From Lentibacillus populi (GTDB lineage Bacteria; Bacillota; Bacilli; Bacillales; Amphibacillaceae): a stretch of DNA of 64,000 bases. Positions within the stretch are counted from its first letter, which is position 1. Each line of letters starts with the position of its first letter. Below are positions 9,227 to 17,483 of this stretch, piece by piece. Under the pieces are notes generated by a model. It was not told the DNA's origin. It worked only from the letters and a program-made list of their open reading frames with translations, and did not search any database. Made by a program: the position numbers and the translations under genes. The stretch spans positions 1 through 64,000 of the forward strand of contig BMJD01000021.1 in the NCBI GenBank assembly GCA_014642895.1, written 5' to 3'.

Positions 9227-10140
9227 TCTATACATGCACGATAACACCATCAATTGATTACACCGTTTATCTGCCGGAATTTCATGCTGGCGAATTAAAT
9301 CGCAGCAAGGAAGTGTATTATTACCCGGGCGGCAAGGGGATTAACGTTTCACGGGTCCTGAAAGGACTTGGCGAAAGCAGTATCGCCCTAGGGTTTGCCG
9401 GTGGTTTTACCGGCAAATATATTACCGACTTTTTAGAACAGGAAGGAATTCGAACTGATTTTATTCATACTCCAGAAATCACACGTATTAATGTCAAAAT
9501 TAAAGCAAACGAGGAGTCAGAATTAAACGGTCCAGGGCCGGTGATTACTCCGGAACAACAAGAAGCTTTGCTAGTAAAAATGAAGACATTTGCTGAAGGA
9601 GACTGGTTTATTTTAGCGGGTAGTTTGCCAAGTTCTATCAACCGTTCCTTTTATTTGGAAATAGCGAACGTATGTAAACAAAAAAATGTCCATTTTGTCC
9701 TTGATACATCTGGACCTGCACTCAAAAATTTAATACCCGCAAAACCATTTTTAATCAAGCCTAATCAACAAGAACTTGGTGAATTATTTGATACAGAGGT
9801 CACAACTATTGCTGAGGCAGTCCAGCTTGCAAACCAACTTGTGGAAGAAGGTGTTAAACATGTGATTGTCTCGATGGGTGGTGAAGGGGCTATTCTGGCT
9901 ACAAAAGATCATGCCTTCGTTGCAAAAGCCCCGCAAGGTACTGTTGTTAACACGGTAGGTTCTGGTGACTCACTGGTTTCCGGTTTTATCGCTTCATATA
10001 TAAACAATGGGGATCCAGTTCAAGCATTCCGATATGGTGTTGCAAGCGGCAGTGCAACAGCATTTCAAACAGATTTATGTAAAAAAGAAGACGTAATGAA
10101 ACTTTTCACAAGCGTGCAAATTATTCCATTCCAAGAATAG
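9223..10140 (+). CDS. fruK: 1-phosphofructokinase
   Basis: 305 residues, PfkB/ribokinase family. It converts fructose-1-phosphate to fructose-1,6-bisphosphate in the cytoplasm. Visible motifs: the N-terminal TPSIDYTVYL, the glycine-rich YYPGGKGINVSRVLKGLG, and the C-terminal signature NTVGSGDSLVSGF with the catalytic Asp. Placement between fruR and the fructose PTS permease distinguishes it from tagatose-6-phosphate kinase LacC, which has a similar sequence. It overlaps fruR by 4 bp. Confidence 0.94.
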   Translation: MIYTCTITPSIDYTVYLPEFHAGELNRSKEVYYYPGGKGINVSRVLKGLGESSIALGFAGGFTGKYITDFLEQEGIRTDFIHTPEITRINVKIKANEESELNGPGPVITPEQQEALLVKMKTFAEGDWFILAGSLPSSINRSFYLEIANVCKQKNVHFVLDTSGPALKNLIPAKPFLIKPNQQELGELFDTEVTTIAEAVQLANQLVEEGVKHVIVSMGGEGAILATKDHAFVAKAPQGTVVNTVGSGDSLVSGFIASYINNGDPVQAFRYGVASGSATAFQTDLCKKEDVMKLFTSVQIIPFQE

Positions 10141-10152
10141 GATGTGATCAAC

Positions 10153-12051
10153 ATGAAAATCACGGATTTGTTAAAAGAAGATACCATTAAATTGGATTTA
10201 CAAGCAACCTCCAAAACGGATGTGTTAAGTGAATTGGCCGACCAGCTGAACAATGCTGGCAGATTAAACGATAAAGCAGCATTTATTAACAATATCTTTG
10301 AACGTGAGGAGCAAAGCACGACCGGTGTTGGCGAAGGGATTGCCATTCCCCATGCCAAGTCGGAAGCGGTAAAAACTCCAGCAATCGCATTCGGCCGTTC
10401 GCAAGCTGGTATTGACTATGATTCGCTGGATGGCCAGCCAGCCCATCTATTCTTTATGATTGCTGCAAGTGAAGGTGCAAATAATGCCCATTTGGAAGCA
10501 TTATCGCGATTGTCAACATTTTTAATGGATCCGAAGTTTCAAGAAAAAATGTACCAGGCAACTACTGAAGCGCAAATTTTGGAAGCGGTAAATACCAAAG
10601 AAATGGAATTGGATGGCCCAGAGGAGGAAACCGACCAAACTACTAGTAAGGTTTTAGCGGTAACGGCTTGTCCAACCGGCATTGCCCATACCTATATGGC
10701 CGCGGAAAAACTGGCGGAAACCGCAAAGGAAATGGGAATTACCATTAAAGTGGAGACAAACGGATCAAGCGGTGTAAAAAACCGCTTGACAGATGAGGAA
10801 ATTGCTGAGGCAGATGCGATCATTGTCGCTGCTGATACTAAGGTAGAAATGGATCGATTCAGCGGAAAGCCTGTGATTGAAACAGGCGTCGGTAAAGCGA
10901 TCCATGAAGCGAAGGACTTATTGAATCGAGCTGTAAATCAGGATGCTCCTATTTATAAAGGAGAAGGATCAAAAAAGAAATCCGATGATAAACAACAGCG
11001 AAGCGGCTTTTATAAGCATTTAATGAATGGTGTTTCCAACATGCTGCCATTTGTTGTTGGTGGCGGGATATTAATTGCCATATCTTTTTTCTGGGGAATT
11101 AACTCAAGCGACCCGGACAGTCCTGAGTATAATGCGTTTGCTTATATGCTTAACACTATCGGCAGCGGGAAGGCATTCTTCCTGATGGTGCCAGTGCTTG
11201 CCGGCTTTATCGCTTCCAGTATCGCTGATCGCCCAGGTTTTGCACCGGGTATGATTGGCGGATTAATTGCAGTCACGGTCACTGGTGTAGAGGGTGCTGC
11301 AGGTGGATCCGGTTTTCTAGGCGGACTGATTGCTGGTTTCCTTGCTGGTTATGTTACAGTGCTTATTAAAAAGGCGTTCGAGAAATTACCCGATTCATTG
11401 GAAGGCTTAAAACCGGTTTTGTTTTACCCTTTATTTAGTATTGCTATTACTGGATTAATCATGATGCTGATCAATCCACCGTTAACGACCATTTATACAG
11501 GTCTAACATCATTTTTGGAAAGTATGAGTGGAACAAACCAAGTACTGGTCGGAATTATTTTAGGTGCAATGATGGCACTTGATTTGGGGGGACCGGTCAA
11601 TAAGGCTGCCTACACATTCGGGATTGCCATGCTGGATGCACAGAACTATACCTTTATTGCAACAGTAATGGCAGCAGGTATGGTACCACCACTCGGTATG
11701 GCACTGGCAACAACATTATTTAAGCGCCGCTTTACCAAACAAGAACGTGAGGCAGGAAAAACAGCATATGCACTTGGTGCGTGTTTTATCACAGAGGGTG
11801 TTATTCCATTTGCCGCAGCCGATCCAGCCCGGGTAATTCCATCCGCCATGGTGGGAGCTGCTGTTACAGGTGGACTATCGATGTTATTTGATATTGGATT
11901 GCGTGCACCACACGGCGGGATCTTTGTCATTGGATTGGTAGAAGGTGGCATTGGCAAAATACTGCTTTATTTACTGGCAATTATTATTGGCGCGATTGTA
12001 ACAGCTTTGCTAGCCGGTTTATTGAAAAAGGATATCGAAAAAACAGCATAA
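10153..12051 (+). CDS. fruA: Fructose PTS permease, IIABC
   Basis: About 632 residues. Domain order: IIA (1-150) with phospho-His67 in AIPHAKS, a short linker, IIB (about 167-265) with phospho-Cys173 in TACPTGIAHT, then the membrane IIC domain (about 290-630) with some nine hydrophobic segments. It imports fructose and phosphorylates it at C1. A GTG at 10144 is in frame, but AGGATG overlaps it; ATG 10153 has the proper spacing. It starts 12 bp after fruK. A strong terminator follows. Confidence 0.95.
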   Translation: MKITDLLKEDTIKLDLQATSKTDVLSELADQLNNAGRLNDKAAFINNIFEREEQSTTGVGEGIAIPHAKSEAVKTPAIAFGRSQAGIDYDSLDGQPAHLFFMIAASEGANNAHLEALSRLSTFLMDPKFQEKMYQATTEAQILEAVNTKEMELDGPEEETDQTTSKVLAVTACPTGIAHTYMAAEKLAETAKEMGITIKVETNGSSGVKNRLTDEEIAEADAIIVAADTKVEMDRFSGKPVIETGVGKAIHEAKDLLNRAVNQDAPIYKGEGSKKKSDDKQQRSGFYKHLMNGVSNMLPFVVGGGILIAISFFWGINSSDPDSPEYNAFAYMLNTIGSGKAFFLMVPVLAGFIASSIADRPGFAPGMIGGLIAVTVTGVEGAAGGSGFLGGLIAGFLAGYVTVLIKKAFEKLPDSLEGLKPVLFYPLFSIAITGLIMMLINPPLTTIYTGLTSFLESMSGTNQVLVGIILGAMMALDLGGPVNKAAYTFGIAMLDAQNYTFIATVMAAGMVPPLGMALATTLFKRRFTKQEREAGKTAYALGACFITEGVIPFAAADPARVIPSAMVGAAVTGGLSMLFDIGLRAPHGGIFVIGLVEGGIGKILLYLLAIIIGAIVTALLAGLLKKDIEKTA

Positions 12052-12053
12052 CA

Positions 12054-12086
12054 AAACGGGCTTCGTCATATGATGAAGCCCGTTTA
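12054..12086 (+). terminator. fru operon terminator
   Basis: Arms AAACGGGCTTC and GAAGCCCGTTT around a nearly fully paired TCA/TGA centre. It probably also serves the convergent DUF2269 gene. Confidence 0.85.
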
Positions 12087-12091
12087 ACTTA

Positions 12092-12544
12092 TTAAAACGG
12101 TTTTGTTATCATTAACGCGATGACTATTAAGAAGATCAGATTTTCGATCCGTTCATAAAAGAATAGCTTTTTTGCTAAGGTGTAGTACCTATCCGGAATA
12201 TCATCGCCTGCATAACTTTTTAATAATGCTTTGATCGGCTTTGACCTCGGCGACAAAACAATTGGTCCAAAACCGAGTGCTATCAGGAAAAGAATCAGAC
12301 TTGTTACATACCACCCAGCATGGAATAAATACGGATTCAGTGCTCCCATCCATAACCCGGTTATTAGCAATAACGTTCCCCCTACCATCACAAAAATATG
12401 CAATCGATTTCGTATCGCATAAGCGTGACGTAATTCTGTCATCGTCGTTGCTTTCGTTACAACATAAATCATTACAAATCCAGGTCCCATTCCTATTATT
12501 GCGGAAAAAACATGAATAAAGACAAGAAACTTATAGAATGTCAC
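12092..12544 (-). CDS. DUF2269-family integral membrane protein
   Basis: 150 residues with four predicted membrane helices (about 5-25, 48-66, 77-97, 128-147). An early FIHVFSAIIGMGPGFVMIY and a central IFVMVGGTLLLITGLWMG match the DUF2269 pattern as I remember it. The two conserved histidines in helices I and II resemble those of small haem- or copper-handling membrane proteins, but no function is established. It is monocistronic, with its 3' end facing the fru terminator. Confidence 0.65.
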   Translation of the reverse strand: MTFYKFLVFIHVFSAIIGMGPGFVMIYVVTKATTMTELRHAYAIRNRLHIFVMVGGTLLLITGLWMGALNPYLFHAGWYVTSLILFLIALGFGPIVLSPRSKPIKALLKSYAGDDIPDRYYTLAKKLFFYERIENLIFLIVIALMITKPF

Positions 12545-12705
12545 AGGCTACTTACCTCCAACTAACAAAATCTCCCTTTGTAATTTTAGTATACCTAACC
12601 GAGATATATGACGCTGTGACATTCGCCACGTTTCATAGAACTTTTGTAGTTGAATTTGAGTCTGATCTGCAAATTTTGTGTCTGTTGTTAGCGGCTTTCG
12701 TTTCT

Positions 12706-12831
12706 ATCGGCGGGTTTTATAGTTTAATCGGCGCTTTTTTCTCTTCTATCGGCGGGTTTTGTTGTTTTATCAGCGCTTTTTTTCATTTAATCGGCGAATT
12801 CCTATGTTTTATCGGCGGGTTTGCACCTTAA
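12706..12831. repeat. 21-bp tandem array, ATCGGCG core (copy B)
   Basis: ATCGGCG or ATCAGCG starts at 12706, 12727, 12748, 12769, 12790 and 12811, exactly 21 bp each time. Units alternate between GGCGGGTTTT and GGCGCTTTTT types, giving a 42-bp higher-order period. It sits downstream of the ABC-F gene, upstream of the DUF2269 gene. The rest of 12545-12868 shows no gene I would accept. Confidence 0.8.
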
Positions 12832-12868
12832 CAACACCCGCCTCCTTTTACGGTGATTTCGGCCAAAT

Positions 12869-14674
12869 CTACTGTTTCAATTCATCAAGCTTTCCTCTTA
12901 TTCGCCTTATCTCTTCCATTGCCCGCCTCTGCTCCTCTTCATCCACAGCACTCATTGTCATTAACTGCGTTAGTTTTAATTCCAGTTCCTGGATTTCATT
13001 TTTCTTGTGAACATCTTGCTTCCTCATCACTTTATGCGCTAAAAACGCATCATAATCACCATGGTAATCAACAATTTCGCGACCGCCCAGTTCAATAAAG
13101 CGGTTTGCCACCTTTTTGACTAAATATCGGTCATGCGAAACAAGCATGATCGCACCCGGATAGGTAACAAGAACGTCTTCAATAATTTCCTTCGTATCCA
13201 CATCCAGAAAATTCGTCGGTTCATCCAGGATAAGCAGATTCGCGTTACTAAAATACAAATGAAGAAACGCGACACGGCATTTTTCCCCCATGCTAAGATG
13301 GTTGATTTTTTTAAAGACCGTTTCTCTTGAAAATAAAAAACAGCCAAGAATGGTTCGTGCCTCGGATTGGGTCATATTCGGCAATTCCAGCATACTATCA
13401 AGAATGGTTTTCTCCCCATCCAAATTATCAAGCTCTTGCGCAAAATAACCAATTTTCGTTTGTGGGTTGAATGTAACCATTCCTGATGAAGGCTGGAGTT
13501 TGCCGATAGCCAGTTTAAGCAGTGTCGACTTACCGGAACCATTCGGACCTACAACTGCAAGGCGATCTCCTCTGTTAACAGATGACGTAAAATCTGAAAA
13601 GAGCACATCTTCGTCACGATAGGAAAAGGTGATATTTTCCATATGCAAAAGCCGTCTCGCGGAAAATCCGCTTCCTTCCAAGTTCATTTGTAACTGTTTG
13701 TCGGATTGCGGTTTCTCCACTCGATTTGCTTCTAGCCGCTCCAATTCTTTTTCCTTAGCCTTAAATCGGGACACATTCTTTTTCGCCTTTGACCGTGCAA
13801 AATCATTTTGCCCAGCCGCTTTATGAGCCTGTTGAAACCATTGCTGATACTGCTGGATGGTTTGCAGCAGTTCATCCCGCTTTTGCTCCTGTTTCCGATA
13901 AAGCGTGGCCTGGGTGCGCTGCTCCAGCTCTTTTTGTCTGCGATAATCTGTATATCCGCCAGCATATTTTTTACACTCATCCGGGTTCAGCTCATAAATG
14001 TGATGTGCTGTTTTGTCCAAAAAGTACCGATCATGCGAGACATATAGCACTGCGCCGGAAAAATTTTGCAGCCACTCTTCCAACCATTCAATGGTCTCTT
14101 TATCTAAATGATTTGTCGGTTCATCCATTAAAATACAGGATGGATTCTGCATCATTAGACGAGCTAACTGAACCCGTGTCTTTTGCCCACCGCTTAACTG
14201 CTGAAAGGAATTCTCCCAGGCTAACTCATCCAGTTTTACATCGTGCAAACATTTTTCAGCCTCGGGCTCAAGCTGGTAGCCATCAACTGCTAAAAACTGG
14301 TTATAAATATCATTGTATTTATCTAACAACGCAGTATCGGCACTATCTAATTGCGCTTGAATTTTTTCCAGTTGCTGTTTTAAAAGATAGCGTGTTTCAG
14401 CAGCTGATTGTACATAATCCATTACCGTAATGGATGGATTAACGCTTGGGTCCTGCTCAAGCACTCCCCATTGCTGCAAGGGAACAAACCTTGTTATTGT
14501 ACCATCATCGAAGGCTATCCGGCCTAACAGCCCGTTTAATAATGTCGTTTTACCAGATCCATTCCGACCAAATAATGCAACATGTTCCCCTTTTTTCAGT
14601 TCCAGATCAATATAGTCAAATAGTGTTTTTCCGTTCCATTCTTTACGAAGTCTTTTTGCTTTAAAAATAAACAT
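12869..14674 (-). CDS. ABC-F ATPase, possible ribosome protection protein
   Basis: About 601 residues with no membrane segment. Two ABC domains: Walker A GRNGSGKTTLL (about 32-42) and GPNGSGKSTLL, signatures LSGGQKTR and LSMGEKC, and Walker B LMDEPTNHLD and LILDEPTNFLD. A linker rich in basic and Gln residues (about 240-330) carries the interdomain helices that reach the ribosome in this class, and a charged helix ends the protein. The long attenuator-like leader upstream suggests the antibiotic-resistance branch rather than the housekeeping Uup/EttA group, but this is inference. The frame is open to 14800; GGGGG ahead of ATG 14674 fixes the start. Confidence 0.85.
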   Translation of the reverse strand: MFIFKAKRLRKEWNGKTLFDYIDLELKKGEHVALFGRNGSGKTTLLNGLLGRIAFDDGTITRFVPLQQWGVLEQDPSVNPSITVMDYVQSAAETRYLLKQQLEKIQAQLDSADTALLDKYNDIYNQFLAVDGYQLEPEAEKCLHDVKLDELAWENSFQQLSGGQKTRVQLARLMMQNPSCILMDEPTNHLDKETIEWLEEWLQNFSGAVLYVSHDRYFLDKTAHHIYELNPDECKKYAGGYTDYRRQKELEQRTQATLYRKQEQKRDELLQTIQQYQQWFQQAHKAAGQNDFARSKAKKNVSRFKAKEKELERLEANRVEKPQSDKQLQMNLEGSGFSARRLLHMENITFSYRDEDVLFSDFTSSVNRGDRLAVVGPNGSGKSTLLKLAIGKLQPSSGMVTFNPQTKIGYFAQELDNLDGEKTILDSMLELPNMTQSEARTILGCFLFSRETVFKKINHLSMGEKCRVAFLHLYFSNANLLILDEPTNFLDVDTKEIIEDVLVTYPGAIMLVSHDRYLVKKVANRFIELGGREIVDYHGDYDAFLAHKVMRKQDVHKKNEIQELELKLTQLMTMSAVDEEEQRRAMEEIRRIRGKLDELKQ

Positions 14675-14701
14675 ATCTATACCCCCACTCATTTTCTCAT
14701 T

Positions 14702-14726
14702 AAAAAACACAGGATTCTGTCCCGTG
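14702..14726 (-). terminator. Leader terminator directly upstream of the ABC-F gene
   Basis: On the minus strand CACGGGA, loop CAGAA, TCCTGTG, then six T. A complete intrinsic terminator 28 nt before the start codon can only act as an attenuator for the gene downstream. Confidence 0.7.
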
Positions 14727-14970
14727 AATGAATGCGATGGAGATATGGATATGCCTAATAAAAGAAGCCAGATACCAAAGCCCAGAGCTCCAAAACACAC
14801 CTAGGCTGGCAACCTTCCGGAAAGTCGGCTATCCTGCAAAAGCACACACGTACCCCATTCGTTTCATTCAGACAGAAACGTTTGCCTTGACACCATTCTC
14901 AAGACGAATTGGAATAAACGTGGGTTTACTTCATTGCAGGATAGAACCTCCTTCATGTATTGTTGTTTTT
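14727..14970 (-). promoter_or_regulatory. ABC-F leader RNA with minimal upstream ORF
   Basis: About 240 nt of untranslated leader between promoter and terminator. AAGGAGGT (14946-14953) precedes a two-codon frame ATG AAG TAA (14926-14934). The ten bases between them, CTATCCTGCA (14935-14944), are perfectly complementary to TGCAGGATAG at 14829-14838. A ribosome stalled at the short frame would block that pairing and could release the downstream terminator. This is the logic known for several Firmicute ABC-F resistance genes; here it is inferred from sequence. Confidence 0.6.
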
Positions 14971-14999
14971 ATCATACTAATGAGAGTCTCTGTTGTCAA
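14971..14999 (-). promoter_or_regulatory. Promoter of the ABC-F gene
   Basis: On the minus strand TTGACA (14994-14999), 17 nt, TATGAT (14971-14976). It lies about 300 nt upstream of the coding start. Confidence 0.8.
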
Positions 15000-15050
15000 C
15001 TGGTTCAGGGCTTTCACCCTATAGCTTGCACCAATCCCAGTCATAGCACT

Positions 15051-15078
15051 AAAAAACGACCCTTTAACAAGAGTCGTT
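15051..15078 (-). terminator. Terminator of the Fic gene
   Basis: On the minus strand AACGAC, a CTT/AAG extension, GTTA loop, GTCGTT, then a T-run. It separates the Fic gene from the ABC-F promoter. Confidence 0.8.
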
Positions 15079-15082
15079 ATGA

Positions 15083-15787
15083 TTAAGGTTCAAAGTCGTT
15101 TTCCAATTTGGACTCATTGGCTTTAAATGAATAAATTCTATTCCTTTCTTTTTTTATTTTCTTTTCCGCATACTCCCTGAACCCTTCGACATCTTGTGTT
15201 GACAAGAAAAAGATATACCTTTCTTTCTCTTCTTTCTCAATAATTAAAGGAGCTAAATCATTCTTTAGCAATAAATAATTCTTCATTAATCTTCCAGTTC
15301 GACCATTCCCATCTGCAAATGGATGGATACGTTCAAACGAAATATGACTTTCACAGACCAGTTGGACGATTTCTTCCTTTGAGGTTGCTAAATTCACTCG
15401 GTAATTAATATTATCCAACCATTGTTTCATGGCTAAAGGGGTTTCATTTGGTTTCGTTGTTTCGAAATCGGTTCCTTTAATATAGTTCACTTCTGTTTTA
15501 AACTTTCCTCTTTCATGATGTAGACGGTTCATCAATAAAGAGTGTGTTTCCAATAAAACATCCATTGTAAAATCCTTTTGTAATGTATCGGGATCAAATA
15601 AATACTCCATTGCGTATCGGTGATTATCAATTTCATATAATTCCCGTAAAGAAACCTTATTCGGTACGGTATGATGGAGAATAATCGACACGGTTTCAGG
15701 TAAACTAATTGTGTTGTTTTCTATTGCACTGGAATGGTGAGTCATTCGAACAAGAAAATCATCCATATATTCCCTTGGCAGCTCCAT
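15083..15787 (-). CDS. Fic-domain protein (putative AMP transferase)
   Basis: 234 residues. The catalytic Fic motif HPFADGNGRTGR is intact at 155-166, with the modifying His and the phosphate-anchoring GNGR. An inhibitory helix motif S-xxx-E-N is present at 19-24 (SSAIEN), i.e. N-terminal to the core, so this is a class II, self-inhibited Fic protein. Such enzymes usually transfer AMP to hydroxyl groups of target proteins; the target is unknown. No antitoxin-like partner gene is adjacent, which fits self-inhibition. GGGAGGT supports the start. Confidence 0.88.
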   Translation of the reverse strand: MELPREYMDDFLVRMTHHSSAIENNTISLPETVSIILHHTVPNKVSLRELYEIDNHRYAMEYLFDPDTLQKDFTMDVLLETHSLLMNRLHHERGKFKTEVNYIKGTDFETTKPNETPLAMKQWLDNINYRVNLATSKEEIVQLVCESHISFERIHPFADGNGRTGRLMKNYLLLKNDLAPLIIEKEEKERYIFFLSTQDVEGFREYAEKKIKKERNRIYSFKANESKLENDFEP

Positions 15788-16013
15788 ATTGCAACCTCCC
15801 CACTTTTTCCATAATATCTTATGGAACAGTATACCACTCTACTTATGGCTTTATCACCCAATTTGTTATTGAAAAATATAATTCTTCAGAGATAAATTAT
15901 AAAAACATTGATTTAACGTATTCTGTAGTGAAAACTAAAACTTCTGGCTGCCTAAGACTGTTTTACGATTTGTCCTATACAATAAACAATAACTTAATTA
16001 GCAATCCATCATA
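15788..16013. other. AT-rich intergenic stretch, nothing recognised
   Basis: Between the start of the Fic gene and the guaD terminator. No reading frame, repeat or strong promoter was recognised on either strand. Confidence 0.5.
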
Positions 16014-16038
16014 AAAGGCCTGTCAAATCGACAGGCCT
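16014..16038 (-). terminator. guaD terminator
   Basis: On the minus strand GGCCTGTC, loop GATTT, GACAGGCC, then TTTTAT. Confidence 0.8.
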
Positions 16039-16099
16039 ACCGTTCCACTATCTACAGTCAATGTACGTTCTGAATATTATCCAGTGCAGTCCCTGCTGT

Positions 16100-16552
16100 T
16101 TAAGATCGTTCCTTCCAAATCTTCATCGGATCTTCCTGTCCTTCATCCAGCGGCATTTGCACTATTTTTAGCGCACGTTCTTCTTTTGACTTTTGCAAGT
16201 CCTCATAAATTGCCTTCGATTTACCCAACCCCACTTCAACCGCATCCTCAACTGAATTACAGTAATACACCTGATCGATTCCGGCAAAACTCATGGCGGT
16301 TAAGCACATTGGGCATGGTTCACCGCTTGCATACATGGTATAACCTTCTAAAACGGTCGTATGCATCTTCTTTTGCGCACGTCTTATTGCCAGCATTTCC
16401 GCATGGGCACTCACATCAAAGCGCTTATGTAGTTCGTTTACCCCTTCTGCTACAAGATGACCGTTTTTGACTAACACCGCACCAAACGGCTGGCCACCCT
16501 CGCGAACATTTTCTACAGCTAATTCAATAGCACGTTCCATAAATTTATCCAT
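16100..16552 (-). CDS. guaD: Guanine deaminase
   Basis: 150 residues of the cytidine-deaminase fold. Zinc ligands are His50 (HAE, with Glu52 as proton shuttle) and Cys80/Cys83 (PCPMC). The length, GQPFGAVLV near the N-terminus, MYASGEPCPMCLTAMSFAGI and the swapped C-terminal tail fit the Bacillus GuaD type, which deaminates guanine to xanthine for purine salvage. A tRNA adenosine deaminase is less likely because tRNA-binding features are lacking. Monocistronic. Confidence 0.85.
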   Translation of the reverse strand: MDKFMERAIELAVENVREGGQPFGAVLVKNGHLVAEGVNELHKRFDVSAHAEMLAIRRAQKKMHTTVLEGYTMYASGEPCPMCLTAMSFAGIDQVYYCNSVEDAVEVGLGKSKAIYEDLQKSKEERALKIVQMPLDEGQEDPMKIWKERS

Positions 16553-16633
16553 TATGCCTGCCTCCCTTTAACCTTTTGCCTTTTCTGTATTATACCATTT
16601 GACAAGCGCAAAATCCTTATACATAAAATGCGG

Positions 16634-16741
16634 CTATTCGAACCAGAAAGACTGTATTGCTGCTACACAAAATACCATGATAACCAGCACAACGATTAAA
16701 ACAGCAAACGCTATTGATTTCCGTTCTCTTTTCGGGTACAC
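16634..16741 (-). CDS. Possible 35-residue single-pass membrane protein
   Basis: A GTG-started frame: a basic head (YPKRERKS), one hydrophobic helix (IAFAVLIVVLVIMVFCVAAI) and a short QSFWFE tail. Hydrophobicity and charge asymmetry look like a real small membrane protein. Against it: no Shine-Dalgarno sequence is seen before GTG 16741 or the in-frame TTG upstream, and the start overlaps the promoter and Fur box of the divergent nitroreductase. Confidence 0.4.
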   Translation of the reverse strand: MYPKRERKSIAFAVLIVVLVIMVFCVAAIQSFWFE

Positions 16742-16742
16742 T
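16714..16742 (+). promoter_or_regulatory. Promoter of the nitroreductase gene
   Basis: TTGATT (16714-16719), 17 nt, TACACT (16737-16742). The Fur box begins five bases after the -10 box, over the likely transcription start. Confidence 0.6.
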
Positions 16743-16747
16743 TTAAT

Positions 16748-16762
16748 TGATAACAATTATCA
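16748..16762 (+). promoter_or_regulatory. Fur box
   Basis: TGATAACAATTATCA differs from the 7-1-7 consensus TGATAATNATTATCA at one position. A repressor bound here would cover the start of transcription of the nitroreductase and could also affect the small divergent frame. Confidence 0.7.
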
Positions 16763-16797
16763 ATTACACACAGGAATTACAAAGGAGTGGATTTCCG

Positions 16798-17358
16798 GTG
16801 GAAGAAACAAAAGAACAAACTTCGATTGCCAAGATTATCCGTGAACGACGTGCTGTAAAAAAAGGGTATAATGATAAACCTGTAACAAAAGAAGCTGTAT
16901 TTGAACTATTAGAAGATGCAATTTGGGCACCAAACCATGGACTTCGGCAGCCATGGCGCTTTATTTTTATTGGCCCTGAACATAAACAAAGCTTTGCCAA
17001 ACAGGTAGCTGCGACCTACCCGGAAGAGAGACAGGAAAACCGTGAAGAATATCTTAACGAACCAAATGCCTTTCTCGCTGTCATCATGCAAGTCCCAGAA
17101 ACCAAAAAGCAATATGATGAAAACTTCGGTGCGACCGCATGTATGATCCAAAACTTTTGGCTGCTGGCATGGGAAAAGAAACTCGGTGTTGTATGGAAAA
17201 CAAACCCGCATATCTATGACCCTAAAATGAAAGAAATTTTAAACATTGATGAAGACGAAAAAATCGTTGGCCTCCTGCATCTTGGCTATTTTGATGAAGA
17301 GCCGGTAAAGAAAGACAGAATACCTGTAGTTGAGAAGTTTTCAGTGTTTGAAGAGTAA
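16798..17358 (+). CDS. Nitroreductase-family FMN oxidoreductase
   Basis: 186 residues. The FMN-binding N-terminus IIRERRAVKKGYNDKPV, the central DAIWAPNHGLRQPWRF and the C-terminal LLHLGYFDE match the nitroreductase fold. Such enzymes reduce nitro compounds, quinones or flavins with NAD(P)H. A Fur box in the promoter suggests a role under iron limitation, for example flavin or ferric-chelate reduction; this is inference. GTG 16798 is the start: AAGGAGTGG lies just ahead, and the in-frame ATT/ATG further up overlaps the Fur box. Confidence 0.85.
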   Translation: MEETKEQTSIAKIIRERRAVKKGYNDKPVTKEAVFELLEDAIWAPNHGLRQPWRFIFIGPEHKQSFAKQVAATYPEERQENREEYLNEPNAFLAVIMQVPETKKQYDENFGATACMIQNFWLLAWEKKLGVVWKTNPHIYDPKMKEILNIDEDEKIVGLLHLGYFDEEPVKKDRIPVVEKFSVFEE

Positions 17359-17368
17359 TGTAAATAAC

Positions 17369-17396
17369 CTGTCCACCAAAATCACTCGGTGGACAG
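17369..17396. terminator. Convergent terminator, nitroreductase / gerC-type gene
   Basis: CTGTCCACC and GGTGGACAG arms with a ten-base loop. The T-runs are weak on both sides, but its place between two convergent genes fits a shared terminator. Confidence 0.55.
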
Positions 17397-17483
17397 TACC
17401 TCATTTCTGAATCAATAATAAAAAATCCCCAAAGATCGCTAACCTGCCAAAAAACATGACAAAATAGCATCAATTATTCATAA

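Noticed and set aside
12538..12831. A 97-residue hydrophobic frame with a seven-residue repeat (FxxIGGF type).
   Set aside because: The heptad simply reflects the 21-bp DNA repeat, whose period is a multiple of three; no ribosome binding site is present and it starts inside the opposite DUF2269 gene.
13789..14430. A 213-codon frame on + opposite the ABC-F gene.
   Set aside because: It lies wholly antisense to a well-supported gene with two complete ATPase domains and shows no family motif or ribosome binding site.
15083..15787. Fic gene as half of a Fic/antitoxin (FicTA) module.
   Set aside because: No small antitoxin gene is adjacent and the inhibitory motif is inside the same protein.
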